A DNA stretch of 51,425 bases from Prevotella corporis DSM 18810 = JCM 8529 (GTDB lineage Bacteria > Bacteroidota > Bacteroidia > Bacteroidales > Bacteroidaceae). Positions 1 through 8,923 of this stretch are shown here, one piece after another; the first letter of the stretch is position 1; each line of letters opens with the position of its first letter. The notes beneath the pieces are model-generated. The model had not been told where the DNA came from. It saw only the letters and a program-made list of their open reading frames with translations, and searched no databases. Where the stretch lies: positions 1 through 51,425 of the forward strand of contig NZ_AUME01000020.1 in assembly GCF_000430525.1 (NCBI RefSeq), given 5' to 3'. Made by a program: the position numbers and the translations under genes.

Positions 1-298
1 CCATGTCTAAAGCAATGGGAAGGGTAAAACTCTTGCCCGTGCGCAAATCCGTCCATCGTCTGCGACGAATTTTCAAGATCACCTTATGGCCTCGAATAGG
101 GAAGTCGGTTATATTAACTGCTTCCATGAACCCCTTGGACTCGAAGGTGGCATTACCTGACAAAGTCTTGTCCATACGTTCGTCAAGACTAATATGAAAC
201 TCAGGTCCAACCTCGCAGACAGAAACGATAGTAAAATAATCTAATATTTGAGAAGGCAAAACAAGAGTTGCCAAGGTGCGTAACATTTTTTCTTCCAT
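1..298 (-). CDS. ISAon1-family transposase N-terminal region (partial)
   Basis: The frame starts at ATG 298 on the minus strand and runs off the left edge after 99 codons. The protein carries the basic block FPIRGHKVILKIRRRRW followed by TDLRTGKSF, which I recognise from the short first ORF of ISAon1-type transposases; the DDE catalytic domain is normally in the following ORF and is not in the window. The right-hand end of the window encodes the same protein. Function: DNA binding or transposition. Partial only because the window stops here. Confidence 0.75.
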   Translation of the reverse strand, partial: MEEKMLRTLATLVLPSQILDYFTIVSVCEVGPEFHISLDERMDKTLSGNATFESKGFMEAVNITDFPIRGHKVILKIRRRRWTDLRTGKSFTLPIALDM

Positions 299-363
299 AA
301 TGCGAAGGTCGGAATTATTAAGATAAATAACAAATTATTCCCCCATTGATTTTCTACTGAGCC
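1..363 (-). mobile_element. 5' end of an ISAon1-like (ISL3-type) insertion sequence, cut by the window edge
   Basis: Bases 1-363 are the reverse complement of 51070-51425 over the whole shared 356 bases. The identity stops abruptly at base 363, where the element begins (reading on the minus strand) with GGCTCAGTAGAAAATC, so this is taken as the outer terminal inverted repeat. The transposase N-terminal reading frame starts 65 bases inside. The GG-initial end fits ISL3-type elements; the family name rests on recognising the encoded protein, not on a database match. Confidence 0.8.
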
Positions 364-814
364 ATTGGTTCGTTCATTCGTTTTTCGATTATGCATGAGC
401 TCTTGTCGATGGAAGGTCAGCCATCGCATTCCGAAAGCTGACCTTTTGATGTGCGAAAGCTAATCTTTCGCTGCGTGAAAGCTGACCTATTGCATGACTG
501 TGGTTAATTGGCTGAATTTAAGTTGGTTATGCAATTGAGTTTCGGAGGTGTTTTCCTTCTGTAGCTTTCGTATATTCAATTGAATCGAAACCTTCAAAAA
601 ATAATGCGAAAATGCCAGATTAACAGCAAATTCGCACGTATTTCGGTTGGGGAAGAGTTTCTTTGGGCATCATCAGTAGTTATCAAATCTTGTCATGATA
701 TAAGATAGCTCACAAATCAGTTCATGAAGCATTGATGCACAACAGACTATGAATCTATTGATAAAACTCGGTTTCAAGTAGGAAAAGCTGACGGCTTTGA
801 ATGTCTTTGCTCTC
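364..814. other. Gene-free stretch between IS end and nnr
   Basis: No convincing coding frame on either strand. It contains one of the five 22-bp-pitch palindrome arrays (412-490). The rest is AT-rich sequence without a recognised signal. Confidence 0.6.
412..490. repeat. 22-bp-pitch palindrome array, copy A
   Basis: Units of 13 bp start at 412 (degenerate), 434 (AAAGCTGACCTTT), 456 (AAAGCTAATCTTT) and 478 (AAAGCTGACCTAT), each exactly 22 bases after the last, separated by 9-base spacers such as TGATGTGCG. The core is an imperfect palindrome, AAAGSTNASCTTT. Function unknown. Confidence 0.75.
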
Positions 815-2332
815 TTAGTCGTTCACCTTTTTGAATGCTTCGGGCAAGAATCTAATGATGTCGCTGGCCACGAGGCTTTCCTTGCCCGTCTCTTTCATGG
901 CAAGGTCGCCGGCAAGTCCGTGCAGATACATTCCAACGGTGCAAGCATTAAGCTGACTATAGCCACGTGCCAATAAGCCTGTGATGATGCCTGTCAGCAC
1001 GTCGCCGCTTCCAGCTGTTGCCATTCCGCTGTTGCCCGTTGAGTTGAAAACCACATTCCCGTTGGGCATGCATAATGCGCTGTAGTGTCCTTTCAGAATA
1101 ATGAAGGCCTGAAGGTTCTGCGCCATTTCACGTGCTTGCTGTAGCCGTTCGTAATCGCTGTTGGCCGGGCTGCCGCTAAGTCGGTCAAACTCCAGCGGAT
1201 GTGGGGTGAGGATGATGTTTTTGGGCAGTTGCTGCATCCAGGCTCTGTGGTTGGCGAGCATATTGAGTGCGTCGGCATCAGCCACAACGGGGCATTGTGC
1301 GCGCCGGATTTGCGTGATCATGGCTATAGCCGTGTTCTCCACCTGTCCGAGACCTGGCCCGATGCCAAGTGCATCAAAGTCTTCTGTGTCAACAGCCTCA
1401 GAGAATGTTGTTTCTTCGTGGTCCATCTGCATAACGGCCTCTGGTACGGAGATTTGCATGATGCTATAGTTCTTCTTCGGAGTGTGCACCGTCACTTTTC
1501 CCACACCTGACCTCAGACATGCTTGAGTGGCCAATATGGATGCTCCAGCCATCCCATAGCTTCCTGCAACAATGAGTGCGTTGCCCATTTGACCTTTGTG
1601 GGCAAAGTCGTTACGGTGAATCATGCGTGAGCGAATCATGCTTTCCTCTAACAAAGTGAATTGCGCTTCAGCCTTTTCTATGAAGTCTTGGCTTAGCCTA
1701 ATGTCAAGCACTTTGGTTCTTCCAAGGTACGTTTGCGCGTCGCTCAGGAAGAATGACAATTTCTTCTGATGGAGTGTCAATGTGAGATCGGCACAGATGA
1801 TGTTGGCTGTGACGTTGAACGAATTGTCCTCTGCCATCAATCCCGATGGGATGTCTATGCTCACCACCTTCGAAGGGCTCTGGTTGATGTACTTTACCAG
1901 CGATGCAAAACCGCCAGCCAGCGGCCTTGTCAGCCCCGAACCGAACAATCCGTCGATTACCAGTATGTCTGCCGTCAGTTCGGGTGGGTCGAATGTCGTG
2001 GTGACCTCTGTAAAATCATTGAAATACTTGAGGTCAATCAGGCGTTGTTTGTTGATTCCACAATCTTCGGAAAGTTTGTTGGAGATATTGAAGAGTATGA
2101 CTTTCACTTTGAAACCCTCTGCCAGTAGCAGTCGGGCCACAGCCAGTGCGTCGCCACCATTGTTGCCTGGTCCGGCAAAGACTATGATTGGGGTACTGGT
2201 GCTCCATTCATCCATGATGCAATGGACGATAGCCTTGGCCGCACGCTCCATCAAATCAACCGAGCGTATTGGCTCGTGCTCGATGGTATGTTTGTCAAGC
2301 TCGTGTATTTGAGCGCTTGTGAATATCTTCAT
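815..2332 (-). CDS. nnr: Bifunctional NAD(P)H-hydrate epimerase / ADP-dependent NAD(P)H-hydrate dehydratase
   Basis: 505 aa, the usual length for the fused NnrE-NnrD repair enzyme, which epimerises and dehydrates damaged NADHX/NADPHX in the cytosol. The N-terminal YjeF-type epimerase domain (about 1-215) has GPGNNGGD at 54-61. The C-terminal ribokinase-like dehydratase domain has GIGPGLG, VADADALN, LTPHPLE, ILKGH and the catalytic TAGSGDVLTG (GSGD from 441). It starts at ATG 2332 and is divergent from hpt. A minus-strand TAAATTTGC (-7 type) at 2348-2340 lies only about 8 bases from the start codon, so the message may be nearly leaderless. Confidence 0.95.
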   Translation of the reverse strand: MKIFTSAQIHELDKHTIEHEPIRSVDLMERAAKAIVHCIMDEWSTSTPIIVFAGPGNNGGDALAVARLLLAEGFKVKVILFNISNKLSEDCGINKQRLIDLKYFNDFTEVTTTFDPPELTADILVIDGLFGSGLTRPLAGGFASLVKYINQSPSKVVSIDIPSGLMAEDNSFNVTANIICADLTLTLHQKKLSFFLSDAQTYLGRTKVLDIRLSQDFIEKAEAQFTLLEESMIRSRMIHRNDFAHKGQMGNALIVAGSYGMAGASILATQACLRSGVGKVTVHTPKKNYSIMQISVPEAVMQMDHEETTFSEAVDTEDFDALGIGPGLGQVENTAIAMITQIRRAQCPVVADADALNMLANHRAWMQQLPKNIILTPHPLEFDRLSGSPANSDYERLQQAREMAQNLQAFIILKGHYSALCMPNGNVVFNSTGNSGMATAGSGDVLTGIITGLLARGYSQLNACTVGMYLHGLAGDLAMKETGKESLVASDIIRFLPEAFKKVND

Positions 2333-2422
2333 ATCGTACGCAAATTTACAAAATAAATGCTAATCCTATGGATAGTTTGCCATAATTTTCGTAAATTTGC
2401 GCAAAATAACAGAATTAGTAAA

Positions 2423-2962
2423 ATGAGTCGAGTAACAATTAAAGACAAAACGTTTGAGACTTCAATCTCCGAAGCGGAGATTCTGGAGAGTGTCAAGCGT
2501 GTGGCAGACAAGTTGAACCATGACATGGAAGGGAAGAACCCGCTCTTTATCGCCGTGTTGAATGGCTCGTTCATGTATGCTGCTGACTTGATGAAGTTTA
2601 TTAAAATTCCTTGCGAAATATCATTCGTTAAGCTTGCTTCCTATGAGGGAACCACCTCTTCGGGCAAGATTAAGGAGGTGATAGGGCTCAATGAAGATAT
2701 TCATGGCCGCCATGTGGTGATTCTTGAAGACATTGTCGATACCGGAACGACCATGAAACGTATGCTGGAAACACTGGGAACACGCGAGCCCGCCAGTCTG
2801 CATATCAGCTCGTTACTGGTGAAGCCTGGAAAATTGCAAGTGCCATTGAACATTGAATACGCTGCAATGGAAATTCCAAACGACTTCATTGTGGGATATG
2901 GACTGGACTATGACCAGCTTGGAAGGAACTTGAGAGACATTTACACATTAGTGAAAGAATAA
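2423..2962 (+). CDS. hpt: Hypoxanthine phosphoribosyltransferase
   Basis: 179 aa from ATG 2423; an upstream extension to 2357 is possible but crosses the promoter-like TAAATTTGC at 2392-2400, so the shorter start is chosen. The type I phosphoribosyltransferase PRPP loop VVILEDIVDTGTTM is at 98-111, and LNGSF at 47-51 matches the pyrophosphate-binding region. It salvages hypoxanthine (and usually guanine) to IMP/GMP in the cytosol. The stop codon overlaps the adk start by one base (TAATG), so the two are surely co-transcribed and probably translationally coupled. Confidence 0.95.
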   Translation: MSRVTIKDKTFETSISEAEILESVKRVADKLNHDMEGKNPLFIAVLNGSFMYAADLMKFIKIPCEISFVKLASYEGTTSSGKIKEVIGLNEDIHGRHVVILEDIVDTGTTMKRMLETLGTREPASLHISSLLVKPGKLQVPLNIEYAAMEIPNDFIVGYGLDYDQLGRNLRDIYTLVKE

Positions 2963-3534
2963 TGAAAAATATTGTAATTTTCGGCGCTCCTGGTGCAGGC
3001 AAAGGTACTCAGAGCGACAAGATGATTGAAAAGTACGGCTTCGGACACATCTCAACTGGCGATGTGCTTCGTGCTGAAATCAAAAACGGTACTGAACTCG
3101 GTAAGACTGCAAAAGGGTATATCGACAATGGGCAGCTCATCCCTGATGAGTTGATGATCGACATCCTGGCAAGCGTTTACGATAGCTTTGGCAAAGAACA
3201 CAAAGGTGTTATCTTCGATGGCTTCCCACGTACAATACCACAAGCCGAAGCATTAAAGAAAATGTTGTCGGAACGCGGCCATAAGGTGGCAGCCATGATC
3301 GAACTCTTCGTGCCAGAGGAGGAATTGATGAAGAGACTGCTTCTCCGGGGTAAGGAAAGCGGACGTTCCGACGACAATGAGGAAACGATAAAGAAGCGTC
3401 TGAACGTCTATCATACACAGACTTCTCCTCTGATTGACTGGTATGAGGCAGAAGGTATCCACCATCACGTTGAGGGTTTGGGTACAATCGACGAGATTTT
3501 TGCCCGTATAGCAAAAGTTATTGATAATTTGTAA
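2962..3534 (+). CDS. adk: Adenylate kinase
   Basis: 190 aa. P-loop GAPGAGKGTQ at residues 8-17, then the AMP-binding region (STGDVLR) and DGFPRT. The LID region is of the short type (no zinc-Cys insertion), matching the length below the 214 aa of E. coli Adk. It interconverts AMP, ADP and ATP, a step directly downstream of purine salvage by Hpt, with which it overlaps by one base. A large inverted repeat just after the stop (3545-3623) may terminate the hpt-adk message. Confidence 0.95.
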   Translation: MKNIVIFGAPGAGKGTQSDKMIEKYGFGHISTGDVLRAEIKNGTELGKTAKGYIDNGQLIPDELMIDILASVYDSFGKEHKGVIFDGFPRTIPQAEALKKMLSERGHKVAAMIELFVPEEELMKRLLLRGKESGRSDDNEETIKKRLNVYHTQTSPLIDWYEAEGIHHHVEGLGTIDEIFARIAKVIDNL

Positions 3535-3544
3535 AAAAACAAAG

Positions 3545-3623
3545 CCTCCCCAAGCCCTTCTAAAGCAGGGAATGTTGACAGCAGCAAGCGAGAGACATCC
3601 CCCACTTTAGAGCCTTGGGGAGG
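3545..3623. repeat. Long imperfect hairpin between adk and obgE
   Basis: CCTCCCCAAG (3545-3554) pairs with CTTGGGGAGG (3614-3623), CTAAAG with CTTTAG (3605-3610), and an inner GGGAATGT pairs loosely with ACATCCCC. The right arm is followed by a U-rich stretch. It resembles the CCTCCCC...GGGGAGG palindromes that I recall as dispersed intergenic repeats in Bacteroidota. It may end the hpt-adk transcript. Its right arm also holds the only GGAGG upstream of obgE (14 bases before ATG 3638). Confidence 0.7.
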
Positions 3624-3637
3624 TTCTCTTATTTATT

Positions 3638-4807
3638 ATGGAATCCAATTTTGTAGATTACGTTAAGATATATTGTCGCTCTGGAAAGGGTGGCCGAGGC
3701 TCCATGCACCTTCGTCATGTCAAGTACAATCCCAATGGTGGCCCTGACGGAGGTGACGGCGGTAAGGGCGGAAGTATTATCCTTCGCGGTAACCACAATT
3801 ATTGGACGCTGCTCCACCTGAAGTACCAACGTCACGTCTATGCCGAGCATGGAGGGAACGGCGGGCGCGACAAGTGTCACGGAACGGACGGAAAGGATAT
3901 GTACATTGATGTACCTTGTGGTACGGTGGTCTATGACGCTGAGACGGGAAAGTTTATCTGCGATGTGTCCTATGATGGTCAGGAGGTAATCTTACTGAAA
4001 GGAGGACGAGGCGGACTGGGAAACTTCCAGTTCCGAACGGCAACCAACCAAGCGCCCAGATATGCGCAGCCAGGAGAGCCGATGCAGGAAATGACCATCA
4101 TTCTTGAGTTGAAACTTTTGGCTGACGTTGGTTTGGTAGGCTTTCCGAATGCTGGAAAGTCAACGCTTCTTTCCGCATTGTCGAGTGCCAAACCAAAGAT
4201 CGCCAACTATCCGTTCACCACGATGGAGCCTTCGCTCGGCATTGTGAGCTACCACGACAACCAAAGTTTCGTGATGGCTGATATTCCCGGAATCATCGAG
4301 GGAGCAAGCGAGGGCAAGGGGCTCGGTCTGAGATTCCTACGGCATATAGAACGCAACTCGTTGCTGCTCTTCATGGTGCCCGGAGATACTGACGATATAA
4401 AGAAAGAGTATGAGATTTTGCTCAACGAGCTCAGGCAATTCAACCCGGAGATGCTCGATAAGCATCGTGTGCTGGCAGTAACAAAGTCGGATTTGCTTGA
4501 TGATGAGCTTATAGAGATGTTGAAGGAGACGCTGCCGACCGACCTTCCCGTAGTTTTCATATCAGCGGTTGCGGGAATGGGCATCAGCGAACTGAAGGAT
4601 ATTCTTTGGAAAGAACTTAATGCAGAGAGTAATAAGCTGCAAGACATTACATCGGAGGACACGCTGGTGCATCGCGATAAGGATATGTTGCGGTTCGAAG
4701 CCGAAATGCACGCTGAGGGTGCGGATGTGGAAGAAGTGGAGTTCGTCGATGATGAGGATATCGAAGACGTGGAGGAACTCGACGATTTTGAATATACCGA
4801 TGATTAA
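3638..4807 (+). CDS. obgE: Obg-family GTPase, ribosome assembly
   Basis: 389 aa. The glycine-rich Obg fold occupies about 1-158 (e.g. [21 protein letters not shown]). The G domain has G1 GFPNAGKST at 168-176, G3 [10 protein letters not shown]4 TKSD and G5 SAVAG. The last ~30 residues form an acidic tail rich in D and E, usual for Obg proteins. It acts on the large ribosomal subunit and in stress and cell-cycle control. Its final bases overlap the start of pgeF (ATGATTAA), so the pair is translationally linked. Confidence 0.96.
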   Translation: MESNFVDYVKIYCRSGKGGRGSMHLRHVKYNPNGGPDGGDGGKGGSIILRGNHNYWTLLHLKYQRHVYAEHGGNGGRDKCHGTDGKDMYIDVPCGTVVYDAETGKFICDVSYDGQEVILLKGGRGGLGNFQFRTATNQAPRYAQPGEPMQEMTIILELKLLADVGLVGFPNAGKSTLLSALSSAKPKIANYPFTTMEPSLGIVSYHDNQSFVMADIPGIIEGASEGKGLGLRFLRHIERNSLLLFMVPGDTDDIKKEYEILLNELRQFNPEMLDKHRVLAVTKSDLLDDELIEMLKETLPTDLPVVFISAVAGMGISELKDILWKELNAESNKLQDITSEDTLVHRDKDMLRFEAEMHAEGADVEEVEFVDDEDIEDVEELDDFEYTDD

Positions 4808-5612
4808 ACCTAAACTGCATTATTATGATTTGGGTAGCGGAGTGGTTGCATTCAGCTCTACCCGGCATGGTGGAGTGGGGACAGACACCCATGCATCGTT
4901 CAGCATCAACAAATACTGTGGTGACGATGTTGATGCGATCGCCCTCAATCGCAAGGCTCTGGCTTCTGAGTTGGGAATCGAAACTGAGCGGCTGATAGTC
5001 CCTCACCAAGTCCACGGTGTTGAGTCGCAACTTATTGCCAACGATTTCTTTTCACTTTCGCAGCCTGTCCGCGACCAAATACTGGATGGAGTCGATGCCG
5101 TGATGACGAATGAGGCCGGTGTGTGCGTAGGAGTCTCGACGGCCGACTGCATTCCTGTGCTGGTTTACGACTGGCATCGTCATGCGGTTGCGGCCATTCA
5201 TGCTGGCTGGCGTGGAACTTTGCGACACATTGCCCTCAAGACGGTCAGGGAAATGACAGTTAATTTTGGGTCGGTTGCCAACGAGCTGATGGCTGTTATC
5301 GGTCCTGGCATCTCGCTGAAGCACTTCGAAATAGGGCAAGAGGTTTACGACCAGTTTGCCAGTGCTGACTTCGATATGGATGCTATTGCGCAACTCTATC
5401 CCGTGAGGGAAAAGAAGGAGGGGGAACCACCAATGAAATGGCACATCGACTTGAAGCGCTGTAATCGCATGGATTTGGAAATGGCAGGCCTCGACTCATC
5501 GAAAATAATGGATTCGGCTATCTGCACTTTCGATTCTGTGGAGGATTATTTCTCCGCACGTAGGCTTGGAATCGATTCGGGGCGCATCTACAATGCCCTT
5601 ATCTTACGTTAG
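4800..5612 (+). CDS. pgeF: Peptidoglycan editing factor / purine nucleoside phosphorylase (YfiH family)
   Basis: 270 aa from ATG 4800, which overlaps the last 8 bases of obgE; a longer upstream frame exists but runs inside obgE and is unlike the family. Family signatures are [18 protein letters not shown] and [10 protein letters not shown], carrying the His-Cys-His metal ligands. Family members phosphorolyse adenosine/inosine and deaminate adenosine; E. coli YfiH also prevents mis-incorporation of Ser in peptidoglycan. Placement after obgE is operon-like. No clear terminator follows. Confidence 0.9.
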   Translation: MIKPKLHYYDLGSGVVAFSSTRHGGVGTDTHASFSINKYCGDDVDAIALNRKALASELGIETERLIVPHQVHGVESQLIANDFFSLSQPVRDQILDGVDAVMTNEAGVCVGVSTADCIPVLVYDWHRHAVAAIHAGWRGTLRHIALKTVREMTVNFGSVANELMAVIGPGISLKHFEIGQEVYDQFASADFDMDAIAQLYPVREKKEGEPPMKWHIDLKRCNRMDLEMAGLDSSKIMDSAICTFDSVEDYFSARRLGIDSGRIYNALILR

Positions 5613-6205
5613 TGCTGAAAAGACACCACTGAAAATGTAATTGATATTTGTGTACAGTCCATCGTTGTCATGCGATTCTATATGCATGGTTAAGTAAAAG
5701 TTCTCTTGTTTTCCGACACAACGTACAGTCTGAATAGTCGTCTGAAGACAAAATAATCCAACACCAAGTCTGTTTTGCTGATTTAAGACATGCTACAAAA
5801 TGAATGCTGTCGGATGTCATCAGAGCTATCCTCGTTTAAAAGCTTAGCTTTTGAAGGGTGATACCTGATCTATCACATCGTAAAAGCTCACCTTTCACAT
5901 GGAGGTTCTTATGTTATTGGTAACCAGTTGATTATAAAACGAAATCTGTTTAATGCCTTGGAGGGTTTGCTGCAATGGTTGATGTAATAAAAAAAGAGAT
6001 GTTTCATTTTCTCATTTGCGAAAATCAACATCCCTTTTGGTAGAAAATCACGCAGTGACTCCTTTTGAATCCGATAAGTTTTTAATGCCGTTGCCAGTCC
6101 AGACCACCCACATGGGATGTTCAAACTTGATTGACGGCTGATGTGCGATGCCACTTCAGCCGCCCAGTACCCGCATGTTTCCATGCCCCAACTAACTTGA
6201 CATGG
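5613..6205. other. Gene-free stretch after pgeF
   Basis: Contains palindrome array B (5839-5895) and a weak inverted repeat (AGAGATGTT near 5997, AACATCCCT near 6027). A 91-codon minus frame at 5909-6184 shows no family features and is not called. Confidence 0.5.
5839..5895. repeat. 22-bp-pitch palindrome array, copy B
   Basis: Units at 5839 (AAAGCTTAGCTTT), 5861 (ATACCTGATCTAT) and 5883 (AAAGCTCACCTTT), with an exact 22-base step. A further degenerate unit may sit at 5817. Lies downstream of pgeF. Confidence 0.7.
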
Positions 6206-6391
6206 CTATTTATGCCTGTTGGCTCTCTGTTGGCGGTATTTGGCCTTTTGCCTTGCGCTTCCAGAACCGTGTGCACCAGTGATATATTTCTTTTTCTTGG
6301 CTTTGGTTTTCACCTTGCCATCATCGGTTTTTGGTTTCGGAGCACCACGGAATACCATTCCGCCTTCAATTATATCATCTATTTCACTCAT
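6206..6391 (-). CDS. Small lysine/arginine-rich protein of unknown function
   Basis: 61 aa from ATG 6391, preceded by AAAGGA at a suitable distance. The first 15 residues are neutral to acidic (MSEIDDIIEGGMVFRG); the rest is strongly basic (KTKAKKKKY, RQKAKYRQQRANRHK) with no membrane segment. Its composition suggests binding to RNA or DNA, which is inference only. It lies 138 bases downstream of the AICAR transformylase gene on the same strand and could share its transcript. I do not recognise a family. Confidence 0.55.
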   Translation of the reverse strand: MSEIDDIIEGGMVFRGAPKPKTDDGKVKTKAKKKKYITGAHGSGSARQKAKYRQQRANRHK

Positions 6392-6529
6392 GTTATTTCC
6401 TTTAATTTGAGTGGAAATTCAGGAGATTCGTCAATCCTCGGCCATAAATAGTTCTGACAACGGCAGTCGGAATCAAATAATCCGAGGAGTCAGAAATCTC
6501 GCTAAACTCTTTCCTTTCAAAATCATTAA

Positions 6530-7711
6530 TCAATGATGGAACAGTCGTACGCCTGTGAATGCCATTGCGATGCCATACTTGTCGCATGTGTCGATGACAT
6601 GGTCGTCACGAATGCTTCCTCCAGCCTGAGCTATGTATTCAACACCGCTCTTGTGTGCACGTTCGATATTGTCGCCGAAGGGGAAGAATGCGTCGGAACC
6701 CAGTGCCACCTTGGTGTTGCGGGCTATCCAGTCCTGTCTCTCCTCGGCAGTGAGTGGCTCCGGCTTCTCGGTAAAGAACAGCTGCCACGTCCCCTCTTGC
6801 AAGATGTCCTCGTATTCATTCGATATATAGATATTGATAGAATTGTCACGGTCGGCACGTCTGATGCCTTCCTTGAACGGAAGATTCATCACCTTCGGAC
6901 ACTGGCGCAACCACCATTCGTCGGCCTTGTTGCCTGCCAGACGTGTGCAATGGATTCGACTCTGCTGCCCAGCTCCAATGCCGATAGCCTGTCCGTCCTT
7001 AACGTAGCAAACAGAATTGCTCTGGGTGTATTTCAGTGTTATCAATGAGATAATCAAGTCGCGCTTGGCATCTGCAGGGAAGTTCCTGTTTTGTGTAGGA
7101 ATGTTCTCAAACAGTTGGGGATCATCCAGCTTCACCTCGTTCCGTCCTTGCTCAAAAGTTATTCCGAAAACCTGTTTCCGTTCGATAGACTTGGGGGTGT
7201 AATCAGGGTCTATTCTGATGACGTTGTAGTTGCCCTTTCTCTTGTTCTTCAGAATCTCCAATGCCTCAGGAGTGTAGCCTGGTGCTATCACGCCATCGCT
7301 CACTTCCCTGTTGATGAGTCGTGCCGTAGCTTCGTCGCAAGTATCGCTGAGTGCGCAGAAATCGCCGTAGGAGCACATGCGGTCGGCACCTCTCGCACGG
7401 GCGTATGCTGAAGCCAAAGGGGTCAATTCAAAAGTGATGTCATCGACGAAATATATCTTTCTAAGTGTGTCGTTGAGTGGTAATCCGATGGCTGCTCCAG
7501 CAGGACTGACGTGCTTGAACGAAGCTGCGGCAGGCATACCAGTGGCTGCCTTCAGTTCTTTGACCAGTTGCCAGCTGTTGAGGGCGTCCAAGAAGTTGAT
7601 GTAACCTGGACGGCCGTTGAGCACCTCTATAGGTAAATCGCCGTTGTCCATGTATATTCTGGATGGCTTCTGATTGGGATTGCAACCGTATTTAAGAGCT
7701 AATTCTTTCAT
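6530..7711 (-). CDS. purH: Phosphoribosylaminoimidazolecarboxamide (AICAR) formyltransferase, stand-alone
   Basis: 393 aa from ATG 7711 (MKELALKYGC); the frame extends upstream but crosses the promoter-like TATCTTTGC at 7750-7742. This is only the transformylase half of PurH: it has AASFKHVSPAGAA with the catalytic Lys66-His67 pair, CSYGDFCALSD, and the C-terminal SDAFFPFGDNIERA and GGSIRDDHVID blocks. There is no MGS-like IMP cyclohydrolase domain before it. It transfers a formyl group from 10-formyl-THF to AICAR, giving FAICAR; ring closure is probably done by the product of 34814-35407. The symbol purH is used for the half-enzyme. Confidence 0.9.
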   Translation of the reverse strand: MKELALKYGCNPNQKPSRIYMDNGDLPIEVLNGRPGYINFLDALNSWQLVKELKAATGMPAAASFKHVSPAGAAIGLPLNDTLRKIYFVDDITFELTPLASAYARARGADRMCSYGDFCALSDTCDEATARLINREVSDGVIAPGYTPEALEILKNKRKGNYNVIRIDPDYTPKSIERKQVFGITFEQGRNEVKLDDPQLFENIPTQNRNFPADAKRDLIISLITLKYTQSNSVCYVKDGQAIGIGAGQQSRIHCTRLAGNKADEWWLRQCPKVMNLPFKEGIRRADRDNSINIYISNEYEDILQEGTWQLFFTEKPEPLTAEERQDWIARNTKVALGSDAFFPFGDNIERAHKSGVEYIAQAGGSIRDDHVIDTCDKYGIAMAFTGVRLFHH

Positions 7712-7889
7712 AAAATTAATTGGATAGATGTTATCGATAGTGCAAAGATACTCAAAAGATAGGAGATAGTAGGGCACTTCGATATTATTTTTGCGGCGTG
7801 GCTGATTTTCTTTGTTTTTTCTAATGACTTTTTACTCTATTATCCAATCTTTTAGTACTTTTGCACATGTAAAGTTTAGTTTTGTTGAG

Positions 7890-8174
7890 ATGGACAAAAG
7901 TGTTAAGAGTCTGATGGAGGAGTTTAGCCATAAAGCACCGATTTATGATGCGGTGGCAGCCGATTTCGAGAAGGTGTCTGCAAAACTGGCAAAATATCAT
8001 ATCCATCTGAATTCCAAATCGCTGAAAAAGCTTTGGGGTTATTTGGCATCGAAGGAGAAGCCCTCTAAGAAAGCGCTGGACAGAATGGCATTGTTTGCTG
8101 GCTTCCAGAGCTGGAAAGATTTTCAGAAAGCTATTCATGGTGAGAACGATGGACAGTTGAATTATGATGATTGA
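7890..8174 (+). CDS. Small helical protein with a Bacteroidota KRLWGYL-type domain
   Basis: 94 aa from ATG 7890, 27 bases after TACTTTTGC (-7 type, 7855-7863). The core SLKKLWGYL...ALDRMALFAGFQSWKDF matches a pattern I know from the N-termini of many Bacteroidota regulators and sensors (KRLWGYL...LDxLAxFxGYxxWxxF). Here the domain stands alone with no enzymatic or DNA-binding partner. A protein-interaction or DNA-binding role is possible but unproven. It is followed by a bidirectional terminator shared with rplS. Confidence 0.75.
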   Translation: MDKSVKSLMEEFSHKAPIYDAVAADFEKVSAKLAKYHIHLNSKSLKKLWGYLASKEKPSKKALDRMALFAGFQSWKDFQKAIHGENDGQLNYDD

Positions 8175-8195
8175 GCGAGGGATTAATTGAAAAAG

Positions 8196-8230
8196 AAAAA
8201 AGGCTCGGAGCATTGCTCTGAACCTTTTTT
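8196..8230. terminator. Bidirectional terminator between 7890-8174 and rplS
   Basis: A-run, GG-TC-GAGC stem with loop ATT, then GCTC-GA-CC and a T-run (AACCTTTTTT). Works for the + strand gene upstream and the - strand rplS. Confidence 0.85.
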
Positions 8231-8254
8231 ATTTCCTTGGATTTACGAAGGGAA

Positions 8255-8617
8255 TTACTTTTCTGTGGTAATTGTTCTCTTCTCCTGGATGCGTGCAGCC
8301 TTACCTGTGAGCTTACGCAAGTAATAGAGCTTGGCACGACGAACCTTACCACGCTTGTTCACTTCGATAGAATCGATGTTTGGTGATTCCAATGGGAAGA
8401 TACGTTCAACACCAATGGTGCCAGACATTTTACGAACAGTGAAGCGTTTCTTCTCACCTACACCGCTGATCTTGATAACAACACCACGATAGAGCTGGAT
8501 ACGCTGCTTGTTTCCCTCGACGATTTTGTAAGCGACAGTTACAGTATCACCAGCTTTGAACTCTGGAAACTTCTTGCCGGTTGCAAATGCTTCTTCAGCA
8601 ACTTTAATTAAATCCAT
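8255..8617 (-). CDS. rplS: 50S ribosomal protein L19 (bL19)
   Basis: 120 aa, usual length. Typical sequence [42 protein letters not shown] and [19 protein letters not shown] structural protein at the 30S-50S interface. Here it stands apart from the usual rpsP-rimM-trmD neighbours, as a single gene with a possible minus-strand TAACTTTGC at 8713-8705 and a terminator just after the stop. Confidence 0.97.
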   Translation of the reverse strand: MDLIKVAEEAFATGKKFPEFKAGDTVTVAYKIVEGNKQRIQLYRGVVIKISGVGEKKRFTVRKMSGTIGVERIFPLESPNIDSIEVNKRGKVRRAKLYYLRKLTGKAARIQEKRTITTEK

Positions 8618-8923
8618 TTTGTTTGATAATTAAATATTGTTTGTCGTTCCAATATAACATAGCTCAAGACTCGTCCAAGGCCAGCGGTTATACCGAAAAG
8701 CGGTGCAAAGTTACGATAATTTATTGAATAACATAGGGAAATGAGCTCTTTCATCTTTGGTCTTTAACTAATTTTTAGATAATTGTCTTATAAGCATTCT
8801 TTTAAAGATGACTAAATAGCAAGTTTTTGTTACCTTTGCAAAGGAAAGGTGCAAGTGTTCTATTGATGAGCGAATCTGTAAAATATTTATGTGCGTTATC
8901 TACATTATATAATACATAAAACT
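8618..8923. other. Divergent promoter region, rplS / 5'-nucleotidase genes
   Basis: Contains minus-strand TAACTTTGC (8713-8705) for rplS and plus-strand TACCTTTGC (8831-8839) for the lipoprotein at 8924. No coding frame seen. Confidence 0.6.

Noticed and set aside
5909..6184. 91-codon minus-strand frame
   Set aside because: No recognisable motif or start signal; lies beside repeats.
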